Shown: one piece after another, positions 6,612 to 7,237 of the stretch
Layout of the letters: the number at the start of each line of letters is the position of its first letter
Numbering within the stretch: the stretch's first letter is position 1
Assembly (NCBI GenBank): GCA_964393325.1
Contig: CAYMTE010000024.1
Location: forward strand, 1 to 7,237
DNA length: 7,237 bases
Direction of reading: 5' to 3'
Source: JBAZWV01 sp964393325
GTDB taxonomy: Bacteria > Patescibacteriota > Patescibacteriia > 2-12-FULL-60-25
Position numbers and translations under genes: made by a program
The notes under the pieces: model-generated
Databases searched by the model: none
Seen by the model: the letters and a program-made list of their open reading frames with translations, nothing else
What the model was told of the DNA's origin: nothing

Positions 6612-7061
6612 ATGGCGACAAAATTTTGGAAGTGTTACGCGCGTACGTGTCTCTATCGCGGGGCGTCGCGGGAATTCAAACGAAAAATCGACCCAGCAAC
6701 CAAGAAGCCACACGCCTGCGATGCGTGCAGGGGAGAAGACCACTACTGTCCAAAATGCCACTGTCTGGACGTGTTTCCGGATCGGACATTCCAGTGCGTT
6801 GGCTGCGGATACACCGCAACGCAAGACGTCTTCTTTCAGCTAGAAGAGGACACGAATTGGAAAAACCCAGATGGAGGTGAATACTTAGGCGCGATAGAAA
6901 AGGAGGAAAACGACATTCCGCTCGGCCCAGATCCAATACGCGAGCGATGGACGTACGACTGCGCGAGGAATTCGCGCAAGATGGACACCGAAAAAATGTC
7001 TCAACGCACCTTCAAAAAGCGCATAGCATGTACGTCCAAACGCTTCATCCAAGTCTCGTGA
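6612..7061 (+). CDS. Cys-rich, putative zinc-ribbon protein of unknown function
   Basis: I do not recognise the family. The 149-residue product has Cys pairs in its first half: C8/C13, CDAC (36-39), CPKC (46-49) with C51 next to it, and CVGC (62-65). The CPKC...CVGC pair, 12 residues apart and with aromatic and Gly residues (FQCVGCGYTA), looks like a classical zinc ribbon. C8/C13 with CDAC could bind a second zinc. Such domains usually bind nucleic acid or protein partners; that is inference. Residues ~76-112 are acidic (QLEEDTNW, EKEENDIPLG) and the last ~35 are basic. The start is set by GGAGGG at 6603-6608. A terminator sits directly upstream, so its transcription depends on read-through or a promoter inside the transporter gene. 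The basic tail after ~residue 112 is less convincing as protein, and another frame is open there. Confidence 0.75.
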   Translation: MATKFWKCYARTCLYRGASREFKRKIDPATKKPHACDACRGEDHYCPKCHCLDVFPDRTFQCVGCGYTATQDVFFQLEEDTNWKNPDGGEYLGAIEKEENDIPLGPDPIRERWTYDCARNSRKMDTEKMSQRTFKKRIACTSKRFIQVS

Positions 7062-7073
7062 ATACCGAGACGC

Positions 7074-7102
7074 ACCGACCAGACCTGGTCGGTATTTGTT
7101 TT
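7074..7102 (+). terminator. intrinsic terminator after the zinc-ribbon-like gene
   Basis: A perfect eight-base stem ACCGACCA (7074-7081) / TGGTCGGT (7086-7093) with a GACC loop is followed by the T-rich run ATTTGTTTT. It begins 12 bases after the TGA at 7059-7061. Confidence 0.88.
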
Positions 7103-7110
7103 ACGCCGCC

Positions 7111-7139
7111 TTGACGGACATGAAAGATGCGGATACTAT
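7111..7139 (+). promoter_or_regulatory. sigma-70-type promoter of the tRNA-Asn gene
   Basis: TTGACG (7111-7116) and TACTAT (7134-7139) match five and four of six consensus bases, with an ideal 17-base spacer. A start near 7146 leaves about 16 leader bases before the tRNA at 7162. The position between a terminator and a tRNA supports the call, and the hexamers suit the sigma factor encoded in this window. Confidence 0.75.
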
Positions 7140-7161
7140 CCCGACGCAATTTCAGAGCCAT

Positions 7162-7236
7162 TCCGAGGTAGCTCAGCGGTAGAGCAGGGGACTGTTAATC
7201 CCTTGGTCGTGGGTTCGAGCCCCACCCTCGGAGCCA
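7162..7236 (+). tRNA. tRNA-Asn (anticodon GTT)
   Basis: A full cloverleaf can be drawn. The acceptor arm TCCGAGG (7162-7168) pairs with CCTCGGA (7226-7232). The D-arm is GCTC/GAGC (7171-7174, 7182-7185). The anticodon stem GGGGA/TCCCT (7187-7191, 7199-7203) has loop CTGTTAA, with anticodon GTT at 7194-7196. The T-arm is GTGGG/CCCAC (7209-7213, 7221-7225) with loop TTCGAGC. The discriminator is G7233, usual for Asn, and the CCA end (7234-7236) is encoded. It reads AAC and AAU codons. Confidence 0.98.
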
Positions 7237-7237
7237 A

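Noticed and set aside
6464..6880. 138-residue + strand open frame overlapping the transporter end and the zinc-ribbon-like gene
   Set aside because: It runs through the terminator and overlaps two better-supported genes in other frames; it has no ribosome binding site or family likeness.

Overview
The window reads as a chromosomal segment of an uncultivated bacterium, most likely from the Patescibacteria/CPR (Parcubacteria-like) radiation. The signs are a single-domain GIY-YIG nuclease gene set between long imperfect palindromic repeats, several starts with weak or no Shine-Dalgarno sequence, a compact dnaG-rpoD pair, and small proteins with no obvious family. This placement is inference from style; no marker here settles the phylum. 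All three stop codons are used as stops (TAA for dnaG, TAG for rpoD, TGA for the transporter and the zinc protein), so the TGA-recoded code 25 of Gracilibacteria does not apply. All supported genes are on the + strand.

Layout. Bases 1-68 may be the 3' end of an upstream gene. Bases 78-602 hold a GIY-YIG nuclease gene (208-480) between two direct-oriented copies of a ~110-base palindromic repeat (78-188 and 493-601). This module resembles a small non-autonomous repeat family with a resident nuclease. A good -10 box (TATAAT) overlaps the nuclease stop codon, so the second repeat copy may be transcribed as a structured leader for the next operon.

Bases 624-4112 form a macromolecular-synthesis operon: a membrane-anchored protein of unknown function, dnaG (primase) 9 bases later, then rpoD (primary sigma factor) after a 56-base gap that can fold into a UUCG-capped hairpin. 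An intrinsic terminator follows rpoD. The arrangement parallels the classical rpsU-dnaG-rpoD operon, linking primer synthesis for replication with transcription initiation, but the first gene here is not rpsU.

Bases 4115-6602 are a separate unit: a -35/-10 promoter very close to the start codon, a 799-residue DHA2-type 14-helix MFS transporter with an unusual ~240-residue soluble C-terminal extension, and a strong intrinsic terminator. A Cys-rich zinc-ribbon-like protein (6612-7061) starts directly after that terminator, with a strong ribosome binding site, and has its own terminator. The window ends with a well-placed sigma-70-type promoter driving a complete tRNA-Asn(GTT) gene with encoded CCA.

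The most notable items are the repeat-flanked GIY-YIG module, the transporter-plus-soluble-domain fusion, and the repeat hairpin lying between a consensus -10 box and the dnaG-rpoD operon.
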